Below, piece by piece: positions 31,249 to 33,747 of a stretch of 33,747 nt of DNA. Where the stretch lies: assembly GCA_023301565.1 (NCBI GenBank), contig JALZUO010000132.1, positions 1 to 33,747 of the forward strand, written 5' to 3'. Origin of the DNA: Oligoflexales bacterium (lineage in GTDB: Bacteria; Bdellovibrionota_B; Oligoflexia; Oligoflexales; JALZUQ01). The translations under genes were made by a program, and so were the position numbers. The notes under the pieces are model-generated. The model searched no databases. It was not told the origin of the DNA and worked only from the letters and a program-made list of their open reading frames with translations. The first letter of the stretch is position 1. Each line of letters opens with the position of its first letter.

Positions 31249-33744
31249 ATGCAAATTCGTCGAGCAACAGTATTGGGAGCGGGCGTCATGGGCGCTCAGA
31301 TTGCCTCGTGGCTAGCAGCGGCCGGTGTTAGGGTTCATCTGCTAGATTTAGCCTCTGAGACCCTTCCGGAAAATTTAGATAAAAAAACAGCTAAGCTCTT
31401 GCGCGGAAAAAACCTTGGCCGCAACGCACCGGCACACTTAGCTCTAGCCAGGCTTCAAACCTTAAAGCCTGCGCCTCTGACCTCCAAGTCTGTACTTGGC
31501 CGTCTTATCCCGGGAAACTTCGAAGACGATCTTTCGGTGGTTGGCGACTCGGACTGGGTCATTGAAGCGATCATAGAAAAGAAAGAGTACAAGCTTCCCC
31601 TTATGCAAAAATGCAGTCAGTACCTAAAGGCTACTACGCCTTTTTCAACTAATACCTCTGGCATACCACTGGCTGAGTTAAAGGATGGTTTCCCGGATCA
31701 CCTGCAGCCTATGTTTTTGGGAACACATTTTTTTAACCCACCACGCTATATGCCCCTTGTTGAGATCATTTCACACGGCGCCACAAACCCAGAGATGGTC
31801 CGCGGACTTTCATCTTGGATCGAGTCGAGACTTGGCAAAGGCGTAGTAGAAGCCGAAGACTGCATCAATTTCATCGCAAACCGCATTGGTGTGTTCCACA
31901 TCTTTAGCCTGATTAAAAACATGAGTAAACACGGGCTCAACTTTGAAACCGTAGATGCTTTGACTGGAAAGCTTATTGGCCACCCTTCTTCTGCGACCTT
32001 TCGCACGATGGACGTCGTAGGTTTAGACACGTTTGTACATGTGGCAAACAATGTGGTCGACAAGCTTCCGGAAGATCCATTTTATGATTACTTTGAATCC
32101 CCAACATGGCTCAAAGAGCTTTTAAAAAAAGGCGCACTTGGTCAAAAGTCCGGGGCCGGGGTTTACAAAAAAACCAAGCCTGTGGTTGATGGAAAGCCTA
32201 AAACAGTGATCCAGGTGCTAGACCTAAAATCACTGGAGTATCGCGATCAAAACGTCAAACTACCTGATTGGATCAAAGAGGCTAAGGCCATCAAAGCTCT
32301 GCCGGAGCGCCTAGCCTACATCTTTTCTTTGCAGGACAGCGCCGCAGCGGTCTTGCGTGATGCTCACCTAGAAACACTGTCTTACGCCCTACAGCTTTGC
32401 CCTGATGTCGCTGGTGGCTACCCGCTACGCGTCGACCAGGCTATGAAATGGGGTTTTGGTTGGCAAATTGGACCTTTTGAACTAGCTGAAGCCCTTACTT
32501 CTACAAATTATGGGGGCGAATTCCAAAAAACCTTGGCTGCCAACCACCCGGCTGCTTGGACAGCGATATCTGGAAACCTAAAGTTTTTTGACCCTCCACC
32601 AACTGGAAATCAAAGTATTTTCCCGGATAGAGCCTATGGAAAACAGCGCAAGCTAGACCTTGAAAACCCTGAAAAGTGGCAGCTAGTTGAAAAACCTCTT
32701 TTTGCCATAGACCTACCACTTGCAACGCCTAGCAAGCTTCCATCGGGATCAGATAACCGTGTGGTTGCTACCAATGATTCGATGAGTCTTTTGGATTTAG
32801 GTGATGGAATTGCGGCTCTGACTTTTCACAGCAAGATGAACACCGTTGGAAATAAAATCTTAGATGATTTCCCGGCTTTTATCGCAAAAGCGCAGCATAG
32901 CTTCGCAGGTCTTGTCGTTGCAAACGATGGCAGTGCATTTTGTGCAGGAGCAAACATAGCCCTGGTTCTACAGCTTATTGAAAAATCAGATTGGACTGGC
33001 ATAGAAAATGTGATCAAACAGATCCAGACGCTTACAAGTCTTTTAAAGTTTTCTCCCATACCAGTGGTTACTTGCCCGCAAGGGCTTGCTCTAGGTGGCG
33101 GCTGTGAGATTGCGATCCACGGTGACCGCATTCTTGCGCACACAGAAACCTATATGGGACTTGTAGAGCTTGGGGTCGGGCTAATTCCGGCTGCTGGCGG
33201 CTGTAAAGAGTATGCTCTTGCCGCTTATGCCGAAGCAAGCAAAGGGCTTTCGGCCGGACGCGCCTACGTAGACCCCTTACCTTTTGTGCAAAAGTATTTT
33301 TTAAATATTGGTATGGCTACGGTTTCTGCCAGTGCACAAGATGCTATGGAAAAATCTATTTTGCCTGAAAGCAAAACCGAGATTACTTTTTCGCGCAGGC
33401 ACCAAACATCGCAAGCTAAGTTTACCGTGATGCAAATGCTACAAACGGGCTATTCTGCACCAGACCCAAAAACAGTGAAGGTACTTGGAGCCCCCGGAAT
33501 AGCGACTTTAGATATGATGCTCTATAACATGCAAGAAGGGCGTCAGATTTCACCGTACGACCGCTACTTAGCACGGCACGTAGCAACGGTATTGTGTGGT
33601 GGAGACGTCGATCCTGGCACCAGGGTTTCCGAGCAGCAGCTTTTATACCTCGAACGCCAAGCTTTTGTTGCAGCTTGCCAGCGACCAGAAACGAAAGCAC
33701 GCATAGAGCATATGCTCACCAAAGGAAAGCCACTAAGAAACTAA
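31249..33744 (+). CDS. fadN: FadN-type 3-hydroxyacyl-CoA dehydrogenase/enoyl-CoA hydratase
   Basis: This bifunctional fatty-acid beta-oxidation enzyme carries its dehydrogenase first and hydratase second, as in Bacillus FadN and opposite to FadB/FadJ. The N-terminal NAD-binding fold has VLGAGVMGAQIA (G10, G12, G15). The dehydrogenase continues with TNTSGIPLAEL, LGTHFFNPPRYMPLVEII (catalytic His), FIANRIGVF and SATFRTMDVVGLDTF. The hydratase part (about 510-700) has LTFHSKMNTVG, FCAGANI, GLALGGGCEIAIHGDRI and ELGVGLIPAAGG, placing the two catalytic Glu. Total 831 residues, a little longer than FadN. ATG 31249 has AAGGAA about 9 bases upstream. A thiolase partner would be expected downstream, beyond the window, and the gene itself is complete. 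Confidence 0.93.
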   Translation: MQIRRATVLGAGVMGAQIASWLAAAGVRVHLLDLASETLPENLDKKTAKLLRGKNLGRNAPAHLALARLQTLKPAPLTSKSVLGRLIPGNFEDDLSVVGDSDWVIEAIIEKKEYKLPLMQKCSQYLKATTPFSTNTSGIPLAELKDGFPDHLQPMFLGTHFFNPPRYMPLVEIISHGATNPEMVRGLSSWIESRLGKGVVEAEDCINFIANRIGVFHIFSLIKNMSKHGLNFETVDALTGKLIGHPSSATFRTMDVVGLDTFVHVANNVVDKLPEDPFYDYFESPTWLKELLKKGALGQKSGAGVYKKTKPVVDGKPKTVIQVLDLKSLEYRDQNVKLPDWIKEAKAIKALPERLAYIFSLQDSAAAVLRDAHLETLSYALQLCPDVAGGYPLRVDQAMKWGFGWQIGPFELAEALTSTNYGGEFQKTLAANHPAAWTAISGNLKFFDPPPTGNQSIFPDRAYGKQRKLDLENPEKWQLVEKPLFAIDLPLATPSKLPSGSDNRVVATNDSMSLLDLGDGIAALTFHSKMNTVGNKILDDFPAFIAKAQHSFAGLVVANDGSAFCAGANIALVLQLIEKSDWTGIENVIKQIQTLTSLLKFSPIPVVTCPQGLALGGGCEIAIHGDRILAHTETYMGLVELGVGLIPAAGGCKEYALAAYAEASKGLSAGRAYVDPLPFVQKYFLNIGMATVSASAQDAMEKSILPESKTEITFSRRHQTSQAKFTVMQMLQTGYSAPDPKTVKVLGAPGIATLDMMLYNMQEGRQISPYDRYLARHVATVLCGGDVDPGTRVSEQQLLYLERQAFVAACQRPETKARIEHMLTKGKPLRN

Positions 33745-33747
33745 CTA

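Noticed and set aside
1-33747. CRISPR arrays, transposases, integrases, phage genes, tRNA or rRNA
   Set aside because: No spaced direct repeats, no transposase or integrase motifs, and no tRNA-like cloverleaf found on reading the intergenic regions.

Overview
The window reads as the chromosome of a Gram-negative bacterium. It has many signal-peptide proteins with barrel-like C-termini, several lipoproteins with no recognisable family, a type IV pilin, an inner-membrane class A penicillin-binding protein and a mid-40s GC content judged by eye. The mix resembles Bdellovibrionota/Oligoflexia or another 'deltaproteobacterial' lineage, but this is an inference without a marker gene. I see no phage, insertion sequence, CRISPR array, rRNA or tRNA. 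Genes are dense, with a few intergenic gaps of 300-500 bases.

Layout. 2-937: 3' end of a protein with a helical-repeat region and a degenerate cyclic-nucleotide-binding-like domain. 1331-2278: outer-membrane-type protein with a strong terminator. 2379-4298 (minus): likely operon of a tRNA-dihydrouridine synthase, a YgjV-like membrane protein and a YidB-like protein. 4642-5910: seryl-tRNA synthetase. 6009-6374: possible LysR-regulator remnant. 6416-7915: membrane-anchored M20 peptidase. 8016-8912: Cys-rich lipoprotein, ending 2 bases from hisS on the other strand. 10344-11126 (minus): barrel-like protein upstream of hisS. 11230-13192: overlapping three-gene cassette of two small envelope proteins and a matrixin-like metalloprotease with a C-terminal sorting-type tail. 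13139-14290 (minus): a GTDC1/QTMAN-type (queuosine tRNA mannosyltransferase) glycosyltransferase. 14458-15150: membrane-anchored YpmS-like protein. 15183-17778 (minus): vWA-like lipoprotein followed by a type IV pilin.

18034-25485 is rich in cell-wall genes: a tandem (double) D-Ala-D-Ala ligase of 810 residues, a small ORF and an Asn/Gln-rich lipoprotein behind a near-consensus promoter, and a 1151-residue class A PBP with a very large insert in its transpeptidase domain. Then come transketolase (25798-27792), a phosphorelay set (Hpt protein, OmpR-type regulator, PAS hybrid kinase; 27900-31009, minus), and a FadN-type beta-oxidation enzyme (31249-33744) preceded by a bulged inverted repeat.

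Most notable: the double Ddl, whose architecture and signature sequences resemble my recollection of the fused D-Ala-D-Ala ligase of land plants, and whose second half carries Ser-to-Cys and Tyr-to-Phe changes at catalytic positions; the QTMAN-like glycosyltransferase; the metalloprotease with a GC/transmembrane/basic tail in an overlapping cassette; and the PBP insert. I could run no searches, so family assignments rest on motifs and remembered sequences.
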